Below are positions 1 through 7,734 of a DNA stretch of 64,000 nucleotides, piece by piece. The translations under genes were made by a program, and so were the position numbers. The notes under the pieces were generated by a model, which saw only the letters and a program-made list of their open reading frames with translations, was not told the DNA's origin and made no database searches. Position 1 is the first letter of the stretch; the number at the start of each line of letters is the position of its first letter. The stretch is from an uncultured Faecalibacterium sp. (GTDB taxonomy: Bacteria > Bacillota > Clostridia > Oscillospirales > Ruminococcaceae): NCBI GenBank assembly GCA_934513205.1, contig CAKSWU010000006.1, positions 21,827-85,826 on the forward strand. Direction: 5' to 3'.

Positions 1-52
1 CGTGATCCGGGAGAACGGCAGGGGACTGAAACAGTCCGGCATTTCATCTTAA
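1..52 (+). other. possible 3' end of an upstream gene
   Basis: A frame entering from the left edge is open from base 2 and stops at TAA 50-52, giving about 16 residues. Nothing identifies it, and the same stretch is also open in a second frame, so it is only a possibility. Bases 53-129 hold no gene. Confidence 0.15.
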
Positions 53-129
53 CACATCCTAAAATGTACCAATTTCATGTCAAAATGGTAACAATTCTTA
101 CTTCATCGTGTATTATGCGCACGAAATAC

Positions 130-158
130 TTGCGTTTTTGTCTGTTTTGTTGTATAAT
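130..158 (+). promoter_or_regulatory. sigma-A promoter of the first lipoprotein
   Basis: TTGCGT (130-135), a 17-bp spacer and a perfect TATAAT (153-158) sit about 65 bases before the start codon. A TGGTAACA element lies at 86-93, 67 bases before the -10. The paralogous gene at 1001 has the same element at the same distance. Confidence 0.65.
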
Positions 159-224
159 CCTTTTCATTCGCCTACCATAACGATTGGTTGGCAGGAATTC
201 TAAGATCAAAGGAGTACTTATTCC

Positions 225-698
225 ATGAAACTCAAGAATGTTGCAATCGTTGCTGCCGCGCTGGCACTGACTGTTGGCATGACCGCTTGCGGCGGTTCTT
301 CTTCCACCGCTTCCTCTGTTGCTTCTTCTGCTGCTTCCAGCGAGGCTGCTTCTTCCGAGGCTGCTTCCAGCGAGGCTGAGGCTGCATCTGCCGAGTACAC
401 CGTGTACAACACCACCGGCACCACCGTTACCGAGCTGTACCTGTACGAGGTTGGCGCCGAGGACAAGGGCGAGAACCTGGCAGGCAAGGGTCTGGCAGAC
501 GGCGAGAGCGTTGTTCTGACCCGCGATGTCGAGGCTGACAAGCAGGAAGGCCTGACCTATGTGCTGGAGTTCACCACCGAGAACGGCCAGACCCAGAGCT
601 TCGACACCCTGCACTATGAAGTGGCTTCCATCTCTCTGAAGAGCGTGGACGCTGCTGCCGGTGCTACCCCCATCGCTTTCGAGGCTCCCCAGAACTAA
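225..698 (+). CDS. Ser/Ala-rich surface lipoprotein
   Basis: This is a 157-residue predicted lipoprotein. A short hydrophobic signal (residues about 4-20) ends in a TACGG lipobox, so Cys22 would carry the lipid anchor. A low-complexity linker of repeated SSEAA units (about residues 25-58) leads to a folded C-terminal domain of about 100 residues with alternating hydrophobic positions. I do not recognise that domain. The start follows an AAAGGAG ribosome binding site. The signal and linker closely match the next gene, which lacks the C-terminal domain, so the pair probably arose by duplication. It likely displays its domain on the outer face of the membrane. Confidence 0.8.
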   Translation: MKLKNVAIVAAALALTVGMTACGGSSSTASSVASSAASSEAASSEAASSEAEAASAEYTVYNTTGTTVTELYLYEVGAEDKGENLAGKGLADGESVVLTRDVEADKQEGLTYVLEFTTENGQTQSFDTLHYEVASISLKSVDAAAGATPIAFEAPQN

Positions 699-728
699 AA
701 AGCTGCCGCGAACGAACGGTTTGCGCTG

Positions 729-765
729 CCGCCTGTGCCCCTTGCGGGTGCAGGCGGTTTTTGTT
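729..765 (+). terminator. intrinsic terminator
   Basis: CCGCCTG (729-735) pairs with CAGGCGG (751-757), with extra inner G-C pairs, and a T-rich tail follows. A near-identical hairpin follows the paralogous gene at 1307, which supports duplication of the whole unit. Confidence 0.8.
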
Positions 766-839
766 TTGCGGGCCCCGGAAATAGCGGCAGTCTGCAGGGG
801 AAATCTGCACAAGGAAAATCGTGTGAATTTGTGTACATT

Positions 840-923
840 TGGTAACATAATGGTAACAGTTTGCCGTTTATGGGGCATTTTGTGCAAATTTACTCTTGCA
901 TTTTTGGGCGAGATGCGTATAAT
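840..923 (+). promoter_or_regulatory. promoter with direct-repeat upstream element
   Basis: TTGCAT (896-901), a 16-bp spacer and TATAAT (918-923). Two TGGTAACA copies at 840-847 and 851-858 form an 11-bp-period direct repeat, the spacing expected for an OmpR/PhoB-family response regulator. Which regulator binds is unknown. Confidence 0.55.
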
Positions 924-1000
924 AGGATTCTGCAAGCGGGACCTGTGAGAACCGCTGCAAAATCATTTTTTACAAAAGATCCAAAAGGAGTACTTATATT

Positions 1001-1282
1001 ATGAAACTGAAGAATGTTGCTGTTGTCGTTGCTGCTGTTGCTCTGGCTGTTTCCATGACCGCTTGCGGCGGTGCTTCTGCTGCTTCCGCTTCCACTGCAT
1101 CCTCTGCTGCTTCCTCCGAGGCTGCTTCCTCCGAGGCTGCTTCCTCCGAGGCTGCTTCCTCCGAGGCTGCTTCTTCTGAGGCTGAGTCCGAGGTCGCTTC
1201 CGAGGCTGCTTCTTCTGAGGCTGCATCTGAGGTCGCTTCCGAGGCTGCTTCCTCTGAGGTCGCTTCCTCTACTGCCGTCTGA
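1001..1282 (+). CDS. repeat-only lipoprotein
   Basis: This 93-residue protein has almost the same signal and TACGG lipobox as the gene at 225. After Cys22 it is nearly all Ala, Ser, Glu and Val in SSEAA and SEVA units, with no folded domain. It probably forms an extended acidic lipid-anchored stalk on the cell surface. It has its own ribosome binding site (AAAGGAG), promoter and terminator. The five-unit DNA repeat inside makes its length likely to vary between strains. No function can be assigned. Confidence 0.75.
   Translation: MKLKNVAVVVAAVALAVSMTACGGASAASASTASSAASSEAASSEAASSEAASSEAASSEAESEVASEAASSEAASEVASEAASSEVASSTAV
1106..1180 (+). repeat. in-frame 15-bp tandem repeat, five units
   Basis: Five tandem 15-bp units run at 1106, 1121, 1136, 1151 and 1166. 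The first four are identical (GCTGCTTCCTCCGAG) and the fifth differs at two positions. Each unit encodes AASSE, so gain or loss of units keeps the reading frame. Confidence 0.9.
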
Positions 1283-1306
1283 TCGGTCGGGACCATTTGA
1301 CCTTTT

Positions 1307-1342
1307 CGCCTGTGCCCTTTGCGGGTGCAGGCGTTTTTGTTT
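1307..1342 (+). terminator. intrinsic terminator
   Basis: CGCCTG (1307-1312) pairs with CAGGCG (1328-1333), followed by a T-rich tail. It is closely similar to the hairpin at 729-765. Confidence 0.75.
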
Positions 1343-1400
1343 TACAGACGACGCAGGAAGGGATTTTTCTGGTGGCCCTTCCATATTTTGCACTTTACTC

Positions 1401-1429
1401 TTGCAAACTAAAACGAAATCCGCTATCAT
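1401..1429 (+). promoter_or_regulatory. sigma-A promoter of mscL
   Basis: TTGCAA (1401-1406), 17-bp spacer, TATCAT (1424-1429), about 55 bases before the mscL start. Confidence 0.55.
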
Positions 1430-1484
1430 AGAAATCAAGAGCCCCCTGCGGCAGTTGGGAAAAAAGAGAAGGAGCATGATTTTT

Positions 1485-1937
1485 ATGGCTGAAAAAGAGA
1501 TCAAGGGCGTCAAAAAATTTCTGGAAGAGTTCAAGGCCTTTGCCATGCGCGGCAATGTGCTGGACATGGCAGTGGGCGTTGTCATCGGCGGTGCCTTTAC
1601 CGCTATCGTCACTGCGCTGGTGGAGGACATCATCAACCCGCTGATCGGCCTGTTTTTCAAGGCGGATTTTTCCGATGTAGTCATCGGACTGGGCGGCTCC
1701 AGCATCAAGATCGGCGAGTTCGTCAACTCCATCATCAACTTCCTCATCGTGGCCTTTGTGCTGTTCGTTGTGATCAAGTTCGTCAACTCCCTGCACAAAA
1801 AGCCCGCCGAGCCGGAAGCTCCCGCAGAGCCCACCACCAAGGTGTGCCCCTTCTGTCAGAGCGAGATCTCCATCAAGGCGGTGCGCTGCCCCCACTGCAC
1901 CTCCAAGCTGGAGGGCTTCCCGGAGATCAACAATTAA
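1485..1937 (+). CDS. mscL: large-conductance mechanosensitive channel with zinc-ribbon tail
   Basis: This is a 150-residue MscL, the homopentameric membrane valve that opens under hypo-osmotic shock. The N-terminal helix, TM1 (FAMRGNVLDMAVGVVIGGAF) and the following conserved segment are typical of the family. TM2 lies at about residues 80-100. The ATG at 1485 is preferred because AAGGAG at 1469-1474 is 10 bases away; an in-frame ATG at 1476 is too close to that site. Unlike most MscL proteins it ends in a cytoplasmic CPFC...CPHC zinc-ribbon of about 35 residues after a Pro/Glu/Ala linker. Confidence 0.95.
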   Translation: MAEKEIKGVKKFLEEFKAFAMRGNVLDMAVGVVIGGAFTAIVTALVEDIINPLIGLFFKADFSDVVIGLGGSSIKIGEFVNSIINFLIVAFVLFVVIKFVNSLHKKPAEPEAPAEPTTKVCPFCQSEISIKAVRCPHCTSKLEGFPEINN

Positions 1938-1996
1938 ATTTTGAATGGCCTACGCTTTGCTCTGGCCATATTCAGCGGAATCATTTTCTAAATTAC

Positions 1997-2035
1997 AAAT
2001 CGGGAAAGTCTGCGGACTTTCCCGATTTGTTTTTT
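1997..2035 (+). terminator. intrinsic terminator after mscL
   Basis: A perfect 14-bp stem (1997-2010 with 2015-2028) has a TGCG loop and a T run at 2030-2035. Confidence 0.9.
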
Positions 2036-2072
2036 CACCGGCGGAGCCGCAAAGGCAAACAGCCTAATCAAC

Positions 2073-2128
2073 GCAAAACCTCCCCGCCCTGCCGCAGTCG
2101 CTGCGGTTCCAGAGCGGGGAGGTTTTGC
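2073..2128 (-). terminator. inverted repeat after alkaline phosphatase, probable terminator
   Basis: 15-bp arms (2073-2087 and 2114-2128) lie just past the stop of the minus-strand phosphatase. The arms end in a TTTT stretch in either direction, but no long T tail follows, so efficiency is uncertain. Confidence 0.5.
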
Positions 2129-2165
2129 ACTTTATCCGGGTAGCCTGCGGAAGCTCCGGAAGGTT

Positions 2166-3713
2166 TTACTGAACCTTGGTCAGCTCGGCCAGCTTGTGGA
2201 AGATCTCGGTGTTGTCGAACACGCCGCCGAACTTGTCGGCCCCCACGCCGTTGGCGTAGACGTTCACCATGGCACCGGTGTGGGCGTAGGTGGTGTGGTC
2301 CATGCCGGACTTGTGGTTGATGGTGTGGCAGACAGCCATGCTGAAGGGAATGTAGGTGCCGTACAGCTCGTAGTCCTGCTGGGACATATCCTTTTGGCTG
2401 GCAGAGCCCACCTGCAGGGTGCGCTCGTAGGCGGTGCGCAGGTTCTGCACCTCGTAGTCGGTCAGCAGCAGCTTGCCGGCGTTGGCGGCATCCGGGTCGG
2501 TGGGCAGGGTCAGACCAAAGTTTGCCTTCACGTCCTGCATGGCAGTCTCAAAGGGGGTCTTGTTGGCAATGTAGCCCTGCACATAGGTGGAATCGAACTT
2601 TGCGTAGGACATCTTCTGGTGGGCCAGATTGGTCAGGAAGGTGTCGTAGTTGGTGGTCTTGTAGCCGATGGCCATGCCGCCGGTCTCGTGGTCGGCAGTG
2701 ACCAGGATCAGGGTCTCGTTGGGGTGCTGCTTCTGGAAGTCCACCGCAGCCTGCACGGCATTGCTCATTTCCAGCACATCGTGGATGGAAGCGGCGGCAT
2801 CGTTGGCGTGGCAGGCCCAGTCGATCTTGCCGGACTCGGTCATCAGGAAGAAGCCCTTGGGATTATCCAGCAGCTCGATGCCCTTCTTGACGTAGTCGGT
2901 CAGCTGCCACTCGCCTGCGGCAGCGTCCATGGCGTAGTTCATGGCCTTGCCGTCTGCCAGATTCTCGGCAATGACCAGAGTCTTGCCTGCGCCGGCGGTC
3001 AGGGCAGCGGCGCCTGCCTGCGTGGTGACCACGTTGTAACCGGCCTGTGCGGCGACCTCGTGGTTGTTGGGGCCGGTGCCGTCGCCGTTCACCTTCTGGA
3101 ACTCGCCGCCGGCAAAGTACTCAAAGCCGGAGTTTGCCAGCTCCACACCGATCTGGTAGTAATTCTTGCGGGTCTTCTGGTGAGCATAGAAGGCAGCGGG
3201 GGTGGCGTGGTCGATGTTCACGGTGGAGATCACGCCCACCTTATAGCCCTTCTGGGCATGCAGCTTTTCAGCGATGGTCTCATAGGCCACATCGCGGGTC
3301 CACGGGCACATATTGATGACGCCGCTCTCGGTCTTGTTGCCGGTGGCGATGGAGGTGGCGGTGGAAGCGGAGTCCGGGCAGAAGGAGGTGCTGTCGTAGG
3401 TGGTCACGCTGCCTACCGTGGGGAAGCCGGTGAAACTCAGGTCGGCCTCGGTCACAGCGCCATTGTTGTCCACGGTGCCCTTGTAGAAGCGGGCAGACTG
3501 GATCTGGGCGGTGCCCATGCCGTCACCGATGAACAGGAAGATATACTTGGGCTTCTGGAACAGGCCCAGCAGGCAGTTCTCCTCGTCGGCTGCGGCGGAA
3601 GCATCGGCCTCGGCTGCATGGGCAGCCACGGGAGCTGCAGCCATCATACCGGCAGCGGAAGCTGCGGCACCGAATTTCAGAAAGCTGCGGCGGGACATCG
3701 TATTCTCTTTCAT
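2166..3713 (-). CDS. phoA: Tat-exported alkaline phosphatase
   Basis: This is a 515-residue phosphomonoesterase of the PhoA family, which hydrolyses phosphate esters outside the membrane using two Zn ions and usually Mg. A twin-arginine signal (SRRSFLKF, residues 7-14) and hydrophobic stretch to about residue 34 point to Tat export of a folded, metal-loaded enzyme. Metal-site signatures are IGDGMG (about 62-67), the nucleophile in PDSAST (Ser115 by count) and TADHETGG. Length is normal for bacterial PhoA. GAGAGG precedes the ATG at 3713; a second Met at codon 6 is also possible. It appears monocistronic. I did not find a convincing Pho-type box at its promoter. Confidence 0.93.
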   Translation of the reverse strand: MKENTMSRRSFLKFGAAASAAGMMAAAPVAAHAAEADASAAADEENCLLGLFQKPKYIFLFIGDGMGTAQIQSARFYKGTVDNNGAVTEADLSFTGFPTVGSVTTYDSTSFCPDSASTATSIATGNKTESGVINMCPWTRDVAYETIAEKLHAQKGYKVGVISTVNIDHATPAAFYAHQKTRKNYYQIGVELANSGFEYFAGGEFQKVNGDGTGPNNHEVAAQAGYNVVTTQAGAAALTAGAGKTLVIAENLADGKAMNYAMDAAAGEWQLTDYVKKGIELLDNPKGFFLMTESGKIDWACHANDAAASIHDVLEMSNAVQAAVDFQKQHPNETLILVTADHETGGMAIGYKTTNYDTFLTNLAHQKMSYAKFDSTYVQGYIANKTPFETAMQDVKANFGLTLPTDPDAANAGKLLLTDYEVQNLRTAYERTLQVGSASQKDMSQQDYELYGTYIPFSMAVCHTINHKSGMDHTTYAHTGAMVNVYANGVGADKFGGVFDNTEIFHKLAELTKVQ

Positions 3714-3928
3714 ACTGGATTTCCTCTCTTTTCATCAGGCGCACCGGCCTGTCTGTTGTGTCGTTTGGGAACGCCTTTATTGTAGCGCGCCGCCTGCTGC
3801 GGAGAAACCATGCCCCGGAAAAGCTTTGGTAAAACCGGTGCGGCAGACCTGTCCCGATTGTAAAAAAACGGAAAAGGCTGTAAAATCCGCCGTTCTGCCC
3901 GCTTTTTCCACAAACAGGCCCGGAAGGG

Positions 3929-3958
3929 TTGAAAGTTGGGCGGGTTTCATTGTACAAT
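3929..3958 (+). promoter_or_regulatory. sigma-A promoter of the HAD phosphatase gene
   Basis: TTGAAA (3929-3934), 18-bp spacer, TACAAT (3953-3958), about 50 bases before the start at 4008. Confidence 0.6.
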
Positions 3959-4007
3959 AGAAGGTGCAAGCAAGAGCGAACCCTTTATAAGAGAGAGGAA
4001 TGGATAT

Positions 4008-4829
4008 ATGGCTGAGATCAAAGTTCTGTCGCTGGATCTGGACGGGACCCTGACCAACGATCAAAAGCAGATCACCCCCCGCACCCGCGCCGCGCTGGAT
4101 GCCGCCATTGCAAAGGGCGTCACCATCGTGCTGGCGTCCGGGCGGCCCACCGCCGGCATCACGCCGCTGGCAAAGGATCTGGGGCTGGACAAAAAGGGCG
4201 GCTGCATCCTGTCTTACAACGGCGGCAAGATCGTGGACTGCGCCACCGGCGGGACGCTGGTGGAAAAGACGCTGGACCCGGCGCTGGTGCCCGAGCTGTG
4301 CGCCTTTGCCGCCGCGCAGGATGTGGCCATCATCACCTATAATAAGGAGGGCGTTGTCACCGAACGCCCGGACGATCCATGGGCCCTGCGCGAATGCTTT
4401 ACCTGCAAGCTGCCCATGACCGGCGTGGACGATCTGGCAAAGTATGTGGATTACCCCATCTGCAAGATGCTCATCACGCTGGACCCTGCCCGCCGGGACG
4501 AAGTGTGGGCCGCAGGCAGACAGCAGTTTGATGGCCGCATCGACCTGTACCCCTCCAGCCCCTTCTTCATCGAGGCAGTGCCGCTGGGCGTAGCCAAGGA
4601 CGGCAGCCTTGCCGCCCTTTTGGAACGCATGGGCCTGACCCGCGACAACCTGATGGCCTGCGGCGACGGCCTGAACGACCGCTCCATGATCGCCTATGCC
4701 GGGGTGGGTGTGGCGATGCAGAACGCCGAGCAGCCGGTAAAGGACTGCGCCGACTATGTGACCGCTGCCGACAACAACCACGACGGCGTTGCCGAGGCTG
4801 TGGAAAAGTTTATTTTACGAGAGGACTAA
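4008..4829 (+). CDS. Cof-type HAD-family phosphatase
   Basis: This is a 273-residue cytoplasmic HAD hydrolase of the Cof (C2B cap) subfamily, which dephosphorylates sugar phosphates, FMN and similar small molecules. Motif I is DLDGTLTND near the N-terminus (nucleophile and acid/base Asp), motif II is the SGR segment, and motif IV is CGDGLNDRSMI near the C-terminus. The ATG at 4008 follows GAGAGAGG by 9 bases. Substrate cannot be read from sequence. The exonuclease gene begins 7 bases after its stop, so the two probably share a transcript. A second Cof-type paralogue is at 10916. Confidence 0.9.
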   Translation: MAEIKVLSLDLDGTLTNDQKQITPRTRAALDAAIAKGVTIVLASGRPTAGITPLAKDLGLDKKGGCILSYNGGKIVDCATGGTLVEKTLDPALVPELCAFAAAQDVAIITYNKEGVVTERPDDPWALRECFTCKLPMTGVDDLAKYVDYPICKMLITLDPARRDEVWAAGRQQFDGRIDLYPSSPFFIEAVPLGVAKDGSLAALLERMGLTRDNLMACGDGLNDRSMIAYAGVGVAMQNAEQPVKDCADYVTAADNNHDGVAEAVEKFILRED

Positions 4830-4836
4830 CAAAGCA

Positions 4837-5829
4837 ATGCCGCGTAACTTAGTTTTATTTGATCTGGAATGGAACATCGGCTACCAGCCGTACATCTTCA
4901 ACTATCATGGGGTGCAGCAGACCTTCCGGGGCGAGATCGTGGAGATCGGTGCCGTGAAGATCGACGAGGACGCCAACGTGCTGGATACCTTCTCCATCCA
5001 TCTGCGCCCCCGCATTTTCCGCAAATTGCAGCACCATATCGCCAAGGTGACCGGTCTGACCCAGGCAGATCTGGACAAGGGCGAACCCATCGTGCAGGGA
5101 CTGCGCCGCTTTATGCAGTGGTGCGGCCCGGACGCCGAGTTTGCCGAGTGGGGTCTGGATGACGTGCCGGTGCTCAAGCAGAACCTGTTTTTGTGCAATC
5201 TGGACGAGTCCAAGCCCACCGTCTGGTACGACCTGCAGCAGGTCTTTCTGCGGGAGCATCCCCGCAAGGAGGGCGAGGGCATGACGCTGGAGAGCGTCGT
5301 CACCCGCATGGGGATCCCCATGGAGCGCCCCTTCCACGATGCGCTGTCCGACACGCTGTACACCGCCGACGTCTGCCGCCTGCTGGACCTGCGCGCCGGG
5401 CTTGCTGCCTACCCCACCGAGGAGGAATCTCTGCGGGCCAGTCTGTGCGCCGTGCCCGGCGACTACCGGGATTTTGCGGTGTTCCGGGGCTATGTGGAGC
5501 AGTACGCATGGCGCACCGATCCCAAGATCTACCAGATGTCCTGCCCGGAGTGCGGCGAGACACTGACCCCGGACGAGGTGTGGCTGAAAAAGGGCAGCAA
5601 CAGCTGGTATACCCTCAGCCAGTGCCCCCGGTGCGCCGGCAGCGGCAGCGCCGCCGGGCAGGGCGTGTTCCAGCGGTACAAGCTCTCCCGCCGGGATGGA
5701 CTGCACTGGAGCTTTGCCCGCTGCCTGCAGATGCCGGACGCCGAAAGCCTTGCCCGGTGGGAAAAACAGCGCACCGCCCAGCTGGAGCGGATGCGCGCCA
5801 AGGCCGAAAAGCAGGCTGCGGAAAAATAA
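4837..5829 (+). CDS. DEDDh 3'-5' exonuclease with C-terminal zinc ribbon
   Basis: This 330-residue protein has an N-terminal exonuclease domain of the DnaQ/RNase T type: DLEWN (Asp9, Glu11), a second Asp within WGLDD and HDALSD (His-x4-Asp), together the four metal ligands. The second half carries CPEC...CPRC, a likely zinc ribbon, and a basic C-terminal helix that may bind nucleic acid. Substrate (DNA or RNA) is unknown. I place the start at the ATG whose product begins directly with the exonuclease fold; an upstream in-frame ATG at 4789 lies inside the previous gene. A shorter relative without the ribbon is at 48684. Confidence 0.85.
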   Translation: MPRNLVLFDLEWNIGYQPYIFNYHGVQQTFRGEIVEIGAVKIDEDANVLDTFSIHLRPRIFRKLQHHIAKVTGLTQADLDKGEPIVQGLRRFMQWCGPDAEFAEWGLDDVPVLKQNLFLCNLDESKPTVWYDLQQVFLREHPRKEGEGMTLESVVTRMGIPMERPFHDALSDTLYTADVCRLLDLRAGLAAYPTEEESLRASLCAVPGDYRDFAVFRGYVEQYAWRTDPKIYQMSCPECGETLTPDEVWLKKGSNSWYTLSQCPRCAGSGSAAGQGVFQRYKLSRRDGLHWSFARCLQMPDAESLARWEKQRTAQLERMRAKAEKQAAEK

Positions 5830-5999
5830 CTGCAGGAAAATCCCTTTTTATCCCGTTGTATTGATAGAAGAGCACCGGGTGTGTCGAAAAATGCACACTC
5901 TGTTCACGGCTCTGTCATAGAGAATGGATATACTAAACACAATGCAGCCTGCCCGGGAACGCCCCGGTCCCGGCTGCACAGAAAGGGATCGGACACAGG

Positions 6000-6602
6000 A
6001 TGCAAACCGCACTGATGGGCTGGATGCACCAGCTTGGAACACTGGAATACTGGGAAGCGCTGCTGGCGGGCTTTGAAGGGATGGGTCCCCTTGTGCCCAT
6101 CCTGCTGGCGATGGTGGAGTCCTTCTTTCCGCCGCTGCCGCTGGTTGCCATCGTGGCGCTGAACGTGGCGGCGCACGGCGGGCTGCTGGGCTTTTTGTAC
6201 AGCTGGGCAGGCGTAGCGCTGGGCGGCAGCATCATGTTTTTATTCTGGCGGCGGCTGGTCAAGCGCTATTTCTGGAAGGTCGCGTCCCGCTGGCCCCGGC
6301 TGGAAAAGGCGCAGCGGTGGGTCAGCCGCTTCGACACCTCTTCGCTGTTCCTGCTGGCGCTGCTGCCCTTCACGCCAAGCTCCTTTATGCATCTGGCGTT
6401 CGGCATCTCCGACTTTGACGAGAAGCGCTACCTTGTCACTATGCTGCTGGGCAAGGGGGTCATGGTGGCGATGATGTCCGTCTTTGGGCAGTCGCTGGTC
6501 AGCTCCCTGAAGAACCCCGTGTATCTTCTGCTGTCCATCGCCCTGTGGGGCGGCATGTACTGGGTAAGCAAAAAGTTCTGCAAACGGCACGATCTGGACT
6601 GA
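6000..6602 (+). CDS. VTT/DedA-like membrane protein
   Basis: This 200-residue inner-membrane protein has about four to five hydrophobic segments. The ESFFPPLPLVAIVALN motif around residues 40-55 is the re-entrant loop typical of the VTT (SNARE-associated/TVP38/DedA) family, whose members act in lipid scrambling or undecaprenyl phosphate recycling. LLPFTPSSFMHLAFG resembles the second conserved VTT loop. It stands alone with its own upstream gap and a terminator. Which lipid it handles is unknown. Confidence 0.8.
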   Translation: MQTALMGWMHQLGTLEYWEALLAGFEGMGPLVPILLAMVESFFPPLPLVAIVALNVAAHGGLLGFLYSWAGVALGGSIMFLFWRRLVKRYFWKVASRWPRLEKAQRWVSRFDTSSLFLLALLPFTPSSFMHLAFGISDFDEKRYLVTMLLGKGVMVAMMSVFGQSLVSSLKNPVYLLLSIALWGGMYWVSKKFCKRHDLD

Positions 6603-6640
6603 TCCGCTGCCGCTTTTCCCGCCAGCAAAAAGAGATAGAA

Positions 6641-6687
6641 AAAAGAGATAGACGTGTGCCGTTTTGGACACGTCTATCTCTTTTTTT
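6641..6687. terminator. bidirectional terminator
   Basis: Arms at 6641-6657 and 6668-6684 form a 17-bp stem with A-rich and T-rich flanks, so it can stop both the plus-strand membrane protein gene and the minus-strand dehydrogenase operon. Confidence 0.85.
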
Positions 6688-6712
6688 CAGAATCAACTGG
6701 CTGTGGCAGGCA

Positions 6713-7513
6713 TTACTTGGGCTGGCGGCCGATGTAGGCCAGAATGCCGCCGTCGGCGTAGAGGATCTGACCGTTCACAAAGTCGGATGCGTGGCTGGCA
6801 AGGAACACGCAGGGGCCAACCATGTCCTCCGGGTCGCCCCAGCGGCCTGCGGGGGTCTTGGCAACGATGAACTGGTCAAAGGGGTGGCGGCTGCCGTCCG
6901 GCTGCACCTCGCGCAGGGGCGCGGTCTGGGCGGTGGCGATGTAGCCGGGGCCCATGCCGTTGCACTGGATGTTGTACTCGCCGTACTCGGAGGCGATGTT
7001 CTTGGTGAGCATCTTCAGGGCACCCTTGGCGGCGGCGTAGGCGGAGACGGTCTCGCGGCCCAGCTCGCTCATCATGGAGCAGATGTTGATGATCTTGCCC
7101 TCGCGCTTTTCCATCATGTCGGGCAGCACGGCCTTGGAGCAGTTGAAGGCACCGCCCACATGGACGTCGATGACCCGCATGAAGTCGGCGTGGCTCATCT
7201 CGATCATAGGCACCCGCTTCATCAGGCCGGCGTTGTTCACCAGAATGTCCACCGGGCCCACCTCGGCCTTGATCTTTGCCACCATGGCGTTTACGGCGTC
7301 CTCGTTGGAAACGTCTGCCACATAGCCGTGGGCGTCGATGCCGGCAGCCTTGTAGGCAGCCATGCCCTTCTCTAAGCTGGCCTCAGAGGAGCAGTTGAAG
7401 CAGATGACGGCGCCGCACTGTGCCATGCCCTCTGCGATGGAAAAACCGATGCCGTGGGCACCGCCGGTGATCAGGGCCACCTTGCCCTGCAGGTTGAATG
7501 CAGAAAGATCCAT
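6713..7513 (-). CDS. SDR oxidoreductase, probable uronate-pathway dehydrogenase (KduD-like)
   Basis: This is a 266-residue classical short-chain dehydrogenase. TGGAHGIG is the dinucleotide-binding loop, NNAG the central motif, and an upstream Ser with YAAAK supply the catalytic Ser, Tyr and Lys. Overall it resembles gluconate 5-dehydrogenase. Because the operon also encodes KduI, KdgK and KDPG aldolase, the likely reaction is reduction of 2,5-diketo-3-deoxygluconate to 2-keto-3-deoxygluconate (the KduD step). It is the last gene of the operon and is separated from kduI by a terminator and a repeat element, so its expression may be lower than that of its neighbours. Confidence 0.85.
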   Translation of the reverse strand: MDLSAFNLQGKVALITGGAHGIGFSIAEGMAQCGAVICFNCSSEASLEKGMAAYKAAGIDAHGYVADVSNEDAVNAMVAKIKAEVGPVDILVNNAGLMKRVPMIEMSHADFMRVIDVHVGGAFNCSKAVLPDMMEKREGKIINICSMMSELGRETVSAYAAAKGALKMLTKNIASEYGEYNIQCNGMGPGYIATAQTAPLREVQPDGSRHPFDQFIVAKTPAGRWGDPEDMVGPCVFLASHASDFVNGQILYADGGILAYIGRQPK

Positions 7514-7561
7514 GATTGTCTCCTTGTTTCAGTAATAAAACTTTCTCAGTCTGCTTTGCAG

Positions 7562-7663
7562 CCAGCTCCCCCGAAGGGTGGGAGCTTTTATTGTGCGTAA
7601 TGGTCAGATGGATAAAACCTCGCCCTTCGGGAGAGATGGCATCGCGCAGCGATGACGGAGAGG
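7562..7663. repeat. interspersed palindromic element
   Basis: About 100 bp between two operon genes is made of nested palindromes: AGCTCCC/GGGAGCT (7564-7570, 7580-7586), a CCCTTCGGG hairpin and CATCGC...GCGATG. Read on the minus strand it gives a hydrophobic-poor peptide of a kind often mis-annotated in gut Clostridia because the element is dispersed in their genomes. That copy-number claim is from memory, not from this window, where I saw only one copy. Confidence 0.5.
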
Positions 7664-7687
7664 GTTTCAAGTTAATTTTTTAGCAAA

Positions 7688-7720
7688 ACGCCCCGTACCG
7701 GTCCTCCCGGTACGGGGCGT
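7688..7720 (-). terminator. intra-operon terminator after kduI
   Basis: 14-bp arms around ACGCCCCGTACCGG with a short loop are followed on the minus strand by a T-containing stretch. It could reduce read-through from kduI to the dehydrogenase gene. Confidence 0.75.
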
Positions 7721-7734
7721 TTGAATGGTGCTTT

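Noticed and set aside
1106..1180. Five tandem 15-bp repeats considered as a CRISPR-like array
   Set aside because: Units abut with no spacers, are in frame and encode AASSE; no cas gene nearby. They are coding repeats.
7383..7670. 95-codon minus-strand frame between kduI and the dehydrogenase
   Set aside because: It runs through a palindromic repeat and into the dehydrogenase start in another frame; it lacks a binding site.
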